Source: Nocardia ignorata NBRC 108230
Lineage (GTDB): Bacteria > Actinomycetota > Actinomycetes > Mycobacteriales > Mycobacteriaceae
Direction: 5' to 3'
DNA: 64,000 bases
Assembly (NCBI RefSeq): GCF_001612905.1
Contig: NZ_BDBI01000009.1
Coordinates: forward strand, 1 to 64,000
The notes below the pieces were generated by a model. The model had not been told where the DNA came from and did not search any database. It saw only the letters and a program-made list of their open reading frames with translations. Below, piece after piece: positions 46,058 to 54,582 of the stretch (its first letter is position 1; each line of letters begins with the position of its first letter). A program made the translations under genes and the position numbers.

Positions 46058-46411
46058 TCAACGCTTCTCCCGATGGAATGTGTAACCGCCGTGATGGAGG
46101 GTGTCGGCGTCGACGAAGGTTCCGTCGGCGGTGAAGCCGGTGTCGTCGATGTAGTCGATATGCGTACCGGTGATCGTGTAGCTGCCGGTGTAGGCACTCG
46201 CACGCTGGCCGCGGGCCTCGTCATAGCGGCCATCGGCGAGCAGTTGTTGGTGGATATAACCGTCGGAGGTCACCCATGTGCCGACGTAGGAGATGTTCGA
46301 GGAGGCGGTGACCGCGGCATTGTCACGGTCGGTGGGTGTCGGGTTCGCGCAGGCGACCACTGCCAGTGCGGTGTCCGCGGTATGCAGTCGGATCGGGGGT
46401 TTCGAGGTCAT
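46058..46411 (-). CDS. Atu4866-family beta-barrel protein
   Basis: The 117-residue protein has a hydrophobic N-terminal patch and then the family's repeated strand pattern: GTWVTSDGYIHQQLLADGR, YDEARGQR, GSYTITGTHIDYIDDTGFTA. Small lipocalin-like barrels of this type are often found beside SDR genes. Function unknown. It converges on the XRE regulator, 10 bp apart. Confidence 0.8.
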   Translation of the reverse strand: MTSKPPIRLHTADTALAVVACANPTPTDRDNAAVTASSNISYVGTWVTSDGYIHQQLLADGRYDEARGQRASAYTGSYTITGTHIDYIDDTGFTADGTFVDADTLHHGGYTFHREKR

Positions 46412-46550
46412 CTCCGAAACGTATCGGTCGACCGCGTGAATGTGGATGGACGTGCTACTCCTACCCATCTGAGTCCTCGCCTGTACCGCACGCTGTTTCG
46501 GCGAACGACTGATCCCGGGGCCGTGGACGAGTGGACCCGGGATCGTCGAC

Positions 46551-46665
46551 TCAGCTGTGGGTGAGCGCGCCGAAGAACGCTCGAATGTCTTGTGTCAGGA
46601 ACCGGGGCTGTTCCAGGGCGGGGAAGTGCCCGTCGAATCGGTCCACTCCTGGAATTTCTCGACCA
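46551..46665 (-). pseudogene. C-terminal scrap of an alpha/beta (epoxide) hydrolase
   Basis: The last 33 codons before the stop at 46551 read DRFDGHFPALEQPRFLTQD and end IRAFFGAL, matching the catalytic-His end (GGHFAALEQPE...) of epoxide hydrolases. The upstream part in the same frame is transposase sequence. The hydrolase was truncated, probably by the adjacent insertion element. Confidence 0.4.
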
Positions 46666-46674
46666 TCCATGAAT

Positions 46675-47341
46675 CCGCCTGGCATGTCCGGAGACTCACT
46701 GGTCTGACAGCTCGGCGATGTGATGGGCTGGGTTTGAGCGTAGTAGGCAGCCTCCATCTCCGCCGGTGGCACGTCGCCGCAGTGCTGAAAGAGCCGCCGG
46801 TGAACCAGTCGACCCATTCGGCGGTGGCGAACTCGACCTGGTCTCCGTTGCGCCACGGACCCCGTGGTTTGATCAACTCGGTCTTGTAGAGGCCGTTGAT
46901 CGTCTCGGCGAGGGCGTTGTCGTCGCTCGATCCCACCGCGCCAACGCTCGGTTGAATCCCGGCCTCGGCGAGACGCTCAATGAAGGCGATCGAGGTGTGT
47001 TGAGCGCCCCTATCTGTGTGGTGGACAAGACTTTCACCTCCCGACCCGCTCTCTCACGGGTCCAGATCGCATGCTCGACCGCGACGAGCACGAGCGCGGT
47101 CGACATCGTGGTGCCGGTGCGCCAGCCGATGGTCCTGCGCGCGTAGGCGTCGATCACGAACGCTCGGCGAGCGCGGCGCAGATCGACTCGACACTCCATC
47201 GCAGGCCGCCGTCGACGCGTGACCTCGGTGCTGGCTCATATATCTGACGATCGCCGCCCACTCCGACTCGTGCTGGTCGCGGGCCTCCGCAACCATCCAC
47301 ACAGCCCGCTCACGCGAGATCAGGAGCCTAGTCAGCTCCAT
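46675..47341 (-). mobile_element. Decayed IS3-family insertion sequence
   Basis: From 47341 an orfA-like fragment (MELTRLLISRERAVWMVAEA, then RDQHESEWAAIV) is visible. It breaks and resumes in other frames as orfB pieces: RRAFVIDAYARRTIGWR of the DDE core at about 47165-47115, and SSDDNALAETINGLYKTELI at about 46930-46870, which is near the catalytic Glu. It ends about AAYYAQTQPIT. Deletions and at least two frameshifts make it inactive. Confidence 0.7.
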
Positions 47342-47373
47342 GGGCGGATTGCTCAACGTCTTTGCGCCGGTCG

Positions 47374-47490
47374 GATCCCGCCGACAAGCACCAGGTGTAC
47401 CGGCAGCTCGGCGTGAACCTGACCTACAACGACAAAACACGGGTGGTGATCGCCGAAGCGACACCACCCGTGGGTGTACTGGTTGTGTCC
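47374..47490 (+). pseudogene. C-terminal remnant of a serine recombinase
   Basis: DPADKHQVYRQLGVNLTYND and TRVVIAEATPP match the extreme C-terminus of actinobacterial large serine recombinases. The rest of the gene is absent and the strand is opposite to the intact recombinase next door, so it marks an earlier integration. The surrounding 47342-47654 otherwise shows nothing. Confidence 0.4.
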
Positions 47491-47654
47491 GGAGGCGGAT
47501 ACAACAGCTATCCCCAAGGAACCACCCGCGAACGGCTGAGTATCCCGGGGCCAACAGTGTGGCGGGTTGGCTTTCGGTGCCCACGAACTGTGATTCGGCT
47601 GATGATGCACTGGCTCGGACCGTTGTAAACCGTTGCAGGGCAGAGAGCCTCGCT

Positions 47655-49436
47655 TCATTGACGAGCGCGGAGTGCGACCTCGGTAGTGATTGAGTGGGCA
47701 CTCTTGCGAGTCGCGGTGTCGGCTGCCGTCAGGTTTGCGGAGAGGAACAGCCGATGCTCAGGATACGAGTAGCGCACCTGAAGCATCAACGCCTCGTACA
47801 GCTCCTGCTTGTGTGCGGGTGAGCCGTTGGTCAGGACGAGACGGATGTCGCCGAATGATTCGATGAGTTTGCGTATCTCGGTTTCGGTCAGCCTGACGGT
47901 TTTGGGGAGATTGTTCGTTTCGACTTCGGCGGCGGCCTTGTCTGCCTGGGCCGCGTTGAGTGCTGCGACGACGACCTGTGGGTCGACGCCGGCTTCGATC
48001 GCCGCGAGGTGGCGGTCGATTTTGGTTTCTGCCTCCTCGATCCTCCTGCGCAGTGCCTTGAGTCGCGCGGTGCTGTCGTCATCGTCGTCAGCGGCGAGGA
48101 GAGCGGCGACCGTGCGGTCGATGTTCTCGGGGGCGAAATGGGTGCCCAGCCAGGTATCGACGGGTCCGGTGATGTGGTCTTCGCGCAGGTTGATGGTGCG
48201 CGGGTGATGGACCAGTTGCGGGCTCCCCGGTGCGAGGACGGATGCCCGGCAACGGTAGTAGACGGATCCTCCAACGTTTTCGGCTTGCATTTTCCGGTTG
48301 CACAGGTCACAGCGGATGCGCCCACGGAACGGGCGTGGTGGTGTGGATGTGTTCGAGCGGGTGCGTTCGAGTTTGCTGCGGGCGCGGCGGCTCATGCCCG
48401 CGCGTTGCTTCCGTTTCAAGGTCGCCTGCGTGAACGTTTCGACGGAGATGATCGCCGGGTGTGCGGGGTGTCGCGATCGGACGATGCGTTGTGCCGGTGA
48501 ACGTTTGAACTTCACGATGTGGCCGGCGGCGACGTCGTCGGGATCGAGGAGTGATTCGGTCTTAGTCCATCGTCCGAAGAACGCGTATCCGGTGTATCGG
48601 GGGTTCTGCAGGATCGCGGCGATGGTGGAGGTTTGCCAGCCGTCGCCGGAGCGATGCCGGTTTTGCTCGGGTCGGTGTGCGGAGGGGCAGGGGATGTTGT
48701 CGCGGTTGAGTTCTGTGGCGATGGCCTTGTCGCCGCGGCCGTCGAGGTAGGCGCGGAAGATTCGTTGCACTACCGGTGCTGCGGCGGCGTCGATGGAAAG
48801 GATCCGCAGCTTCAGGTTGTCGGCGGCCCGGTTCGGGTTCGGGTGGGGCGGCCCGTCGATGACGGTGTATCCGTAGGGTGGTCTGCCGCCTTGGTGGCGT
48901 CCTTCGTTGAGGACTTGGGCGTCCATGCTGGCGCGGGTGCGTTGTTGAACGTGCCTGCGTTCGGACTCGCTGAGTCCGCCGAGCATGTTCATCATGATCG
49001 AGTGGGTGACGTTGTGGGGGTCGTAGCGTCCGCCGAGTTCAGGGACCCAGATCGAGACACCGTAGGCGTGGATGCGGGGTGCGATGAGGCTGAACTGGTT
49101 GCCGAACCAGCAGCGGGTACCTTCTCCGACGACGATGCCGGTCCATCCTCGGTCCCGGTTCCGGAGGTCTTCGAGGAGTTCGGCGGCGTGACGGCGTCGG
49201 TGCCAGGGCACCGAACGTGATTGGCCGACATCGAAGTAGCTCTTGACGATTCGAGCGTTCACGAACTTCTCGGCGTTGCCGCGTTGCCATTGATAGGAGG
49301 ATTCGGGGTCTTGGTTGTCCTCGGTGGAGCAGCGCCCGTAGAAGGCGAGTTCTTCCTCGACGGTGCTACCCAGGTCGGTGGTTTCCAGGCCGAGGAGGTC
49401 GTCGAGGACGGCCCACTCGTTGACATCGGTAGTCAT
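47655..49436 (-). CDS. Large serine recombinase / integrase
   Basis: The 593-residue protein has a resolvase domain with the nucleophile Ser37 in FYGRCSTEDNQ, after an unusual 25-residue N-terminal extension. GGLSESERRHVQQRTRASMD leads into a recombinase domain (GRPPYGYTVIDG, ILQNPRYTGYAFFGRW), then a zinc ribbon (CDLCNRKM with a later Cys) and a coiled coil (about 455-525). Such enzymes integrate phages and integrative elements at one attachment site. No att pair is recognisable from one sequence. It is transcribed away from the EACC1/caspase genes, 148 bp apart. Confidence 0.93.
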   Translation of the reverse strand: MTTDVNEWAVLDDLLGLETTDLGSTVEEELAFYGRCSTEDNQDPESSYQWQRGNAEKFVNARIVKSYFDVGQSRSVPWHRRRHAAELLEDLRNRDRGWTGIVVGEGTRCWFGNQFSLIAPRIHAYGVSIWVPELGGRYDPHNVTHSIMMNMLGGLSESERRHVQQRTRASMDAQVLNEGRHQGGRPPYGYTVIDGPPHPNPNRAADNLKLRILSIDAAAAPVVQRIFRAYLDGRGDKAIATELNRDNIPCPSAHRPEQNRHRSGDGWQTSTIAAILQNPRYTGYAFFGRWTKTESLLDPDDVAAGHIVKFKRSPAQRIVRSRHPAHPAIISVETFTQATLKRKQRAGMSRRARSKLERTRSNTSTPPRPFRGRIRCDLCNRKMQAENVGGSVYYRCRASVLAPGSPQLVHHPRTINLREDHITGPVDTWLGTHFAPENIDRTVAALLAADDDDDSTARLKALRRRIEEAETKIDRHLAAIEAGVDPQVVVAALNAAQADKAAAEVETNNLPKTVRLTETEIRKLIESFGDIRLVLTNGSPAHKQELYEALMLQVRYSYPEHRLFLSANLTAADTATRKSAHSITTEVALRARQ

Positions 49437-49584
49437 GAGACCTCCTCACTGTCGGGATCATTCGGCGCCAAACTGGGCGGCGCTCTCTGTCAAGGCAGGT
49501 CGTGCTGGCGCTGGGCGTTCAGATTGTTCTGCAATCGCCGTCAATACCGGGTGGTCCGGCGCTGTTGGCGCGTAGGCTGGGGCG

Positions 49585-49953
49585 ATGATGGGCGCGGGCA
49601 TGGATATCCGTGTGGTTGTTGCTGTTTCAGACGAAAGTGTTATGGCGAGTACGGAATCGCTGATCGCCTGGTTGCATCAGGAGCCGGAACTCCGCGGCAG
49701 GGTTCAGACGCTGGTAAAGGAGCCCGAAGCTGGTGACATGGGGACTGTGCTCGACGTCGCCACTGTGGCGTTGGGCGCCGGTGGGGCATTGTCGGTGCTG
49801 GCGATGTCGTTGAGGACTTGGTTTGCGCAGCCTCGGCGATCCGATGCCAGGATCGAGATCCGTCACCCGGACGGCAGGTCGGTCGTTGTCGATGCCAAAC
49901 GTGTCGACAATGTCGAGGCTCTGCTCGAAGCATTGCTCGACACCGACGGATGA
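49585..49953 (+). CDS. EACC1-like effector-associated protein
   Basis: The 122-residue protein has a beta-alpha N-terminal half (DIRVVVAVSDESVMASTESL), a hydrophobic segment (ATVALGAGGALSVLAMSLRTW, about 60-80) and a final strand pair (ARIEIRHPDGRSVVVDA). This is the layout of the 'effector-associated constant component 1' described next to caspase-like and other effectors in actinobacterial conflict systems. An internal ATG at 49600 is an alternative start. It is 25 bp upstream of the caspase-EAL gene, on the same strand, so the two probably form one operon. Confidence 0.7.
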   Translation: MMGAGMDIRVVVAVSDESVMASTESLIAWLHQEPELRGRVQTLVKEPEAGDMGTVLDVATVALGAGGALSVLAMSLRTWFAQPRRSDARIEIRHPDGRSVVVDAKRVDNVEALLEALLDTDG

Positions 49954-49978
49954 TCCTGTGAACTGAAGGAGCCTGGCG

Positions 49979-51517
49979 ATGCGGTTGCCGAACCGGGCGA
50001 CATCGTGGGGTGTGCTGATCGGAATCGAGCGCTACGAGCGTCTTCCGTGCTTGACGGGGGTCCATGCCGGGGCCCGGGCGTTGGCCGAGGTTCTGACCGA
50101 TCCAGAGCATGGTTGTCTTGAACGTGAGCATTGCGCTCTGCTTCCCGCGGATGCTTCCCCCGGCCAGATTGGGGACGCTATCGCTCACGCCGCCGAGAAC
50201 GCCCATGATCTGTTGCTGATCTACTTCGCCGGCCATGGTGTGCTCGGTGCCCGCCGCGGCGAACTGCACCTAGCTGTCGCCGATACCCATCCGCATCGCC
50301 CCGGCATGGGAGGTATCCCGTTCGACGCAGTCCGCGATCTGTACATCGACAGTCCTGCTGCGGCCCGCGTCGTGATCCTCGATTGCTGCTATTCCGGCCG
50401 GGCATTGGGCGTCAACCAGTCCCCGGACGACGCGGCAATTCTGAACGAAATCGTCGCCGAGGGAACAGCGGTACTGACTTCGGCACCGCCCAACGGTGTC
50501 TCGAAGAAACTCGACGCCGAAACCTATCCCGCCTACACCCACCGACTCATACGGTTGCTTCGGGAGGGCATCCCAGCGGCGGGACCGCTGCTCACTTTGC
50601 CTGTGCTGCACCGCCAGCTGTGCCGAGAGCTCGTCGCTGCGGGCCTTCGACAACCACAAGCCGACCTCAACCCACTGCTGGACCATCTCGCGCTGGTACG
50701 TAACCGTGCCGAACCGACAGGACCACGGCTGGAGGAACAGCTGATCGATGCTATCGAGACAGATCAGCTCACCCTGTATTACCAGCCCGATATCAACCTG
50801 AGGACCGGTGAGATCATCGGAGTCGAAGCACTCGTCCGATGGAACCACCCCATCCAGGGCCTGCTGTCGGCGATGGAGTTCATCCCGATAGCAGAGCGGG
50901 CCGGCTTGGCGAACCGTCTGGGCTGGTGGGTCATTCGGCGCGCGTGTACCGACTTCGCCGTCTGGCACACCGGGGGAGGAGGGGACCTGTTGTTGCGTAT
51001 CAATGTCTCTCCGCCACTGCTCGATCAACCGGGCTTTGTCGAGGATCTCGGTGCGACACTGCATCAGACGAGGTTGCCGGCCGCGTCGATCTGTCTCGAG
51101 ATCGTCGAACGTGAACACACGGACTTCGAGGCAACCGTGACTACGGTCCGAGCGCTCAAACAACTGGGCGTGCGAGTCGCGATCGACAGTTTCGGGACCT
51201 ACAACAGCTCCCTGTCGATGATCCAGCGACTGCCGGTGGACTCGCTGGAAATAGACCGCAGCTTTGTGCAGGGACTGACCGGAAATGGCGACGACGTCGC
51301 GATTGTCAGTGCCATCATTGCCATGGCGCACAGCTTCGGCCTAGAAGTAACCGCGGCAGGAATCGAAACAGAAGCCGCGGCAACCGCTTTGATCGAACTC
51401 GGATGCGACCGTGGGCAAGGCTTTCTCTACAGCCCGCCCGTATCCCATGGACAGATTGCGAAGCTCATCATCGGCGGTCCGCTCCACCCGGCATCCTTCC
51501 CCACGCTCTCTGAGTAG
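49979..51517 (+). CDS. Caspase-like protease fused to a degenerate EAL domain
   Basis: The 512-residue protein has a peptidase C14 domain (about 8-235) with catalytic His86 in IYFAGHGV and Cys in LDCCYSG (136/137). An EAL fold follows (about 252-500): EALVRW (E283), N342, LEIVE (E374/E377), GIET (E463) and QGF (Q480). Two positions normally required for c-di-GMP hydrolysis are changed: the DDFGTG motif is D403-S404-F-G, and the Lys of LKIDxSF is Glu424. The EAL part is therefore more likely a nucleotide sensor than an esterase. The caspase would be the cleaving effector, activated or restrained by the ligand. Coupled to the EACC1-like gene. Confidence 0.9.
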   Translation: MRLPNRATSWGVLIGIERYERLPCLTGVHAGARALAEVLTDPEHGCLEREHCALLPADASPGQIGDAIAHAAENAHDLLLIYFAGHGVLGARRGELHLAVADTHPHRPGMGGIPFDAVRDLYIDSPAAARVVILDCCYSGRALGVNQSPDDAAILNEIVAEGTAVLTSAPPNGVSKKLDAETYPAYTHRLIRLLREGIPAAGPLLTLPVLHRQLCRELVAAGLRQPQADLNPLLDHLALVRNRAEPTGPRLEEQLIDAIETDQLTLYYQPDINLRTGEIIGVEALVRWNHPIQGLLSAMEFIPIAERAGLANRLGWWVIRRACTDFAVWHTGGGGDLLLRINVSPPLLDQPGFVEDLGATLHQTRLPAASICLEIVEREHTDFEATVTTVRALKQLGVRVAIDSFGTYNSSLSMIQRLPVDSLEIDRSFVQGLTGNGDDVAIVSAIIAMAHSFGLEVTAAGIETEAAATALIELGCDRGQGFLYSPPVSHGQIAKLIIGGPLHPASFPTLSE

Positions 51518-52104
51518 CGAGTCAGCCCTGAGAGCGCGAGCTATAACAGGCGGCCCTGTGGCTCGACGGGCCGGGTCAACGCCCCACAGCACATGGATCG
51601 GGATGAGGCCGAGCGAGAGGACCTACACGAACACAGCCACCACTCGTCAACCCTGAAAGCGCTCAACATGCACCACAAAGTGCGTGGTTCAGATTCGCCC
51701 GATAGTACCCCGTCGAACGCGCTAAAGTGCGACGGATCGTGTCGACCGAACTGCTTCTACGCCCGCACCCGTGACCTCAAGCTGGTTGCGTTCCGATGGT
51801 TCAGCCTCAGGTGCTACATCTTCACCCGAAGCGGGAGATCCTGCGCTCGTGCCAGCGCCGAACTGCACATCCGCCCGATTCCAGGCGATGTGGAGACCGC
51901 CCAGTTCCGCACTCCAAAGCTCGAAGGGGTCTGCGGAACCATCCCCACTTCCGACCGTCGGCCTCGAATAGGTAGCAGCCAGGCCGGATGGGCAAAACAA
52001 CACACGATCGGCTATCCATGTCCGGTCGGGCGCGTGGGCGACGGCGCAACGTCCGCCCGAATGCCATCTCCGCGCCATTCCCGCTGTTGAGTCGCGCGAC
52101 AGCG
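51518..52104. other. 587-bp region without a recognisable gene
   Basis: The best frame is 118 codons on the minus strand (51722-52078), starting 26 bp after the nuclease-like gene's stop, with ADPFELWSAELGGLHIAWNR in its middle. I do not recognise it and its ribosome site is weak. It could be a downstream partner or a decayed gene. Plus-strand frames look like shadows. Confidence 0.3.
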
Positions 52105-53535
52105 CTACAGCACCTCAGCATCGGTTGCGTCGTGGGCCGGTGCGCGCTGGTCGCTGGGATAGTCCTGTGGCACCGCAATGGTCGCAACGCAGAGCCTGAC
52201 AACGCGCCCTTCGGTGGAATAGTGCAGGATTGGCCATCCTGCCGGCCCGGACTCTCCGCCGCGGAACCCGTCGATCTCTCCCAGTACCTTAAGGCGGCTC
52301 TTCACTGCACTCGCAAAGTCTTTCTGTTTCATGAGAAGCAGCAGCACAGCTGATGTGTCATGTGCGGTGAGGTATCCGAACAGCTGGGGATGAGCTTCTG
52401 CCACAACGACATTGCCATCAGCCCACTTGGTTTCGCAGATGAAGATGTGCTCGGGACCAGTTCCCGCGGCAAGTGTGTCCGCTTGTATGAGGATGTCGGA
52501 CTTTCCCCGGCGGGTGTATACCTCTCGATGCGCACCGGGGAGGGTTGCGTTGAGTGTGGCAGCGAGGAGGTCGCTGATCCGGTCTTCGACCAATTGGTGG
52601 TAAGCGCGTGGGTGTCGTTCGACGGCATCTGCCCATGTGCGGATAACCCGCTGGATGTCACCGAATGATGCTCTGGCCAGGCGGTGGCGACCCGTTGGCA
52701 AAGTGAGATTTTCGACTGCCGTTGCACTCCCGTCGACGGTGGTCGCAACGTCTGGCTGATCTTCGACATCCAGTTGTAGACTCGGGATCGACCACTCTCG
52801 AGGAAATTTCAGGCTCGCAATGACAGCGTCGCGGTCAGCCAAGCTCTTGCGTTTGCTGTGGATGAGTTCCTCTAGGCGTTGGGGCAGCTCGGATTCGAAG
52901 AAATGTGCAACTTGCTCCGTAACTGCGGCGACAATGGGTTTGATGTGGTCGATGCGCTGTGAGACTTCCGAGGTGAGATCACGGCGACCGTCACCGATCT
53001 CGGCTTCTTCGTCGCGAGTGAGGTCGAAGTGGGTGTAGAGAGCCCACACCGGTGGGTTCTCCGAGTGCATGCCGATGATCCAGGTGTCCTCGGCTTCGCC
53101 TCGGAGCCGATTTAGCTCGCTGAGCTCATCGGCGTGTTCTGGTTCCGATGTCAGCTGCACTGCTGCGTCGACAGCCGGAAGGTCGACGGTCGAGCCGTCG
53201 GGCCAACGCTTGAGAAGATGGATGTCGCCGTGAACCTCCACAGCAACCCAGTACCGCCGAGTCTGTTCACGGTGCCCCGGCTGATCTGGGATGGGTCGCC
53301 ACTCACCCGCTTGCACGGATGCACGGCGGACTGCTCCGGTCAGTACAGGCGCCACGGGGCGGATGGAGGCGATGAGGTCCTTCGCTTCGGCCTCGAACCG
53401 ATCGAGCTCTGCGATCGAGTCGATGCTGCCCAATCGACTCTGTAGCTGAGCGTTCTCGACCAGGCGCCACAGGTACTGCGAGAGTGGATACGAGGCCCTA
53501 CGACTAGTGGTGAACACCGGAATAGGCACCGGCAC
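52105..53535 (-). CDS. Predicted PD-(D/E)XK nuclease-like protein
   Basis: The 476-residue protein has an uncharacterised, mostly helical N-terminal two-thirds. The C-terminal third fits a restriction-endonuclease-like core: SDILIQ (Asp at about 347), FICETKW (E366-x-K368) and HPQLFGYLTAH, giving D-X(n)-E-X-K. Nuclease activity is inference. GTG at 53535 is the first start. It lies just outside the tRNA-type attachment remnant and converges toward the caspase-EAL gene, so it may be another defence gene. A 7-bp dyad lies 38 bp upstream. Confidence 0.7.
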   Translation of the reverse strand: MPVPIPVFTTSRRASYPLSQYLWRLVENAQLQSRLGSIDSIAELDRFEAEAKDLIASIRPVAPVLTGAVRRASVQAGEWRPIPDQPGHREQTRRYWVAVEVHGDIHLLKRWPDGSTVDLPAVDAAVQLTSEPEHADELSELNRLRGEAEDTWIIGMHSENPPVWALYTHFDLTRDEEAEIGDGRRDLTSEVSQRIDHIKPIVAAVTEQVAHFFESELPQRLEELIHSKRKSLADRDAVIASLKFPREWSIPSLQLDVEDQPDVATTVDGSATAVENLTLPTGRHRLARASFGDIQRVIRTWADAVERHPRAYHQLVEDRISDLLAATLNATLPGAHREVYTRRGKSDILIQADTLAAGTGPEHIFICETKWADGNVVVAEAHPQLFGYLTAHDTSAVLLLLMKQKDFASAVKSRLKVLGEIDGFRGGESGPAGWPILHYSTEGRVVRLCVATIAVPQDYPSDQRAPAHDATDAEVL

Positions 53536-53572
53536 AGAATAACTGACTGTCAGGCAGGGGGATCCTGCTGCC

Positions 53573-53595
53573 GGACCTCATTACTATAGAGGTCC
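53573..53595. promoter_or_regulatory. Dyad upstream of the nuclease-like gene
   Basis: GGACCTC-N9-GAGGTCC is a perfect 7-bp inverted repeat with an AT-rich centre (ATTACTATA), 38 bp before the GTG at 53535. It could be an operator or a terminator of something to the right. Confidence 0.35.
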
Positions 53596-53849
53596 TATCT
53601 CGCACGGGTTCGCGGCCAGTCCCTCGCGATCTCTGGCAGGCGTTGTCTCCGAAGATCTGAGGTTGCCTGCGGTCATAGATTTCGCACTATTGTGGGCGGC
53701 TGATGTCTAGCACTACGACTTCGATACGCTTCGGTAGGATTATTCCGATTGTTCGCGCAGTGTAGCGAGAAGTTCTGACCGGTCGGCATGGCCGCCTGTC
53801 TCGAACACAAGAAAACCACTCTGACCCAGGTCGGAGAGGGTTTTGCCTG

Positions 53850-53884
53850 TCGGGCTGACAGGATTTGAACCTGTGACCACTTGA
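53850..53884 (-). other. 3' fragment of a tRNA-Pro gene: probable attachment site
   Basis: Read on the minus strand, the segment gives the 3' anticodon-stem strand TCAAG, variable loop TGGTC, a paired T arm ACAGG-TTCAAAT-CCTGT, acceptor strand CAGCCCG and discriminator A. G72 implies a C1-G72 pair, the bacterial tRNA-Pro hallmark. The 5' half is absent. A 35-nt tRNA 3' end alone is the usual duplicated core left by integration into a tRNA gene. From its orientation, the element should lie to the right (higher coordinates). Confidence 0.7.
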
Positions 53885-54297
53885 CGCCGGTTCACGTCGA
53901 CTCGAAGCTACCGGAATGTACCCAAAACTACTGGTAGAGCAGGACTTCGGCGCACGCCGCATTCTGGTTGTTTCCCATCGTTTCCCGCTGTTCCGGCTAT
54001 TTCTGTGTGATTAATGTGTGTTGGGTCGAGTACTGCGGACGCGGCTTTGCTGCGCTTTCGAGAAGTCGTCAACTGCGCCCGTGCTCGGTCGGTGTGGTGA
54101 CGATGCACCGGCAGGCTGCTCGATGGACGGCTAGGGTGCTGTGACGTTGCGGTATGACGGTGGCTGCTGAGGGCGCGTGATGAGGTGGTGTATGTGGAAC
54201 CGGATACTGGTCTGCCGAGTTGGTGACTTCGGCCTCGAAGCGGTCGAAAGTGAATGAAATTTGGCTGGTTGGTCTGCAAACGCGCAGGTCAATTAGT
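53885..54297. other. Non-coding region leading into the CRISPR array
   Basis: No gene is supportable. The last 50 bases before the first repeat are relatively AT-rich (TGAATGAAATTTGGCTGG, ending AATTAGT) and look like a type I-E leader. Confidence 0.4.
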
Positions 54298-54495
54298 GTG
54301 CTCCCCGCGCGAGCGGGGATGAGCCCGGATTGTCGGTGTCGGGCATCAGTCGATCTGCGTGCTCCCCGCGCGAGCGGGGATGAGCCCCGTTGGGTCAGGT
54401 TGCGCGCCAACCGCGTCTTGTGCTCCCCGCGCGAGCGGGATGATCACCCGCGCGTGCCCCGAGGGGGTGCTCCCCGCGCGAGCGGGGATGTGTGA
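54298..54495 (+). CRISPR. Orphan type I-E CRISPR array: four repeats, three spacers, decaying
   Basis: Repeats 1 and 2 (54298-54326, 54359-54387) are identical 29-mers starting GTGCTCCCCGCGCGAGCGGG and ending GATGAGCCC, the actinobacterial type I-E form. Spacers 1 and 2 (54327-54358, 54388-54419) are each 32 nt. Repeat 3 (54420-54447) lacks one G and has an altered end. Spacer 3 is only 19 nt. Repeat 4 (54467-54495) ends TGTGA. No cas gene lies in the window, so the array needs Cas proteins from elsewhere or is dead. Confidence 0.87.
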
Positions 54496-54582
54496 GCGGG
54501 GCCGATCGACGGTGCGGTCGGTCGGACCTACTCAACGCTCACCATTGGAGATGGCGCTGGGTAAGAATTTGACTCCGCGGTG

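Noticed and set aside
53687..53962. 91-codon minus-strand frame
   Set aside because: It runs through the tRNA fragment (GHRFKSCQPDR), a known artefact of translating tRNA 3' ends.
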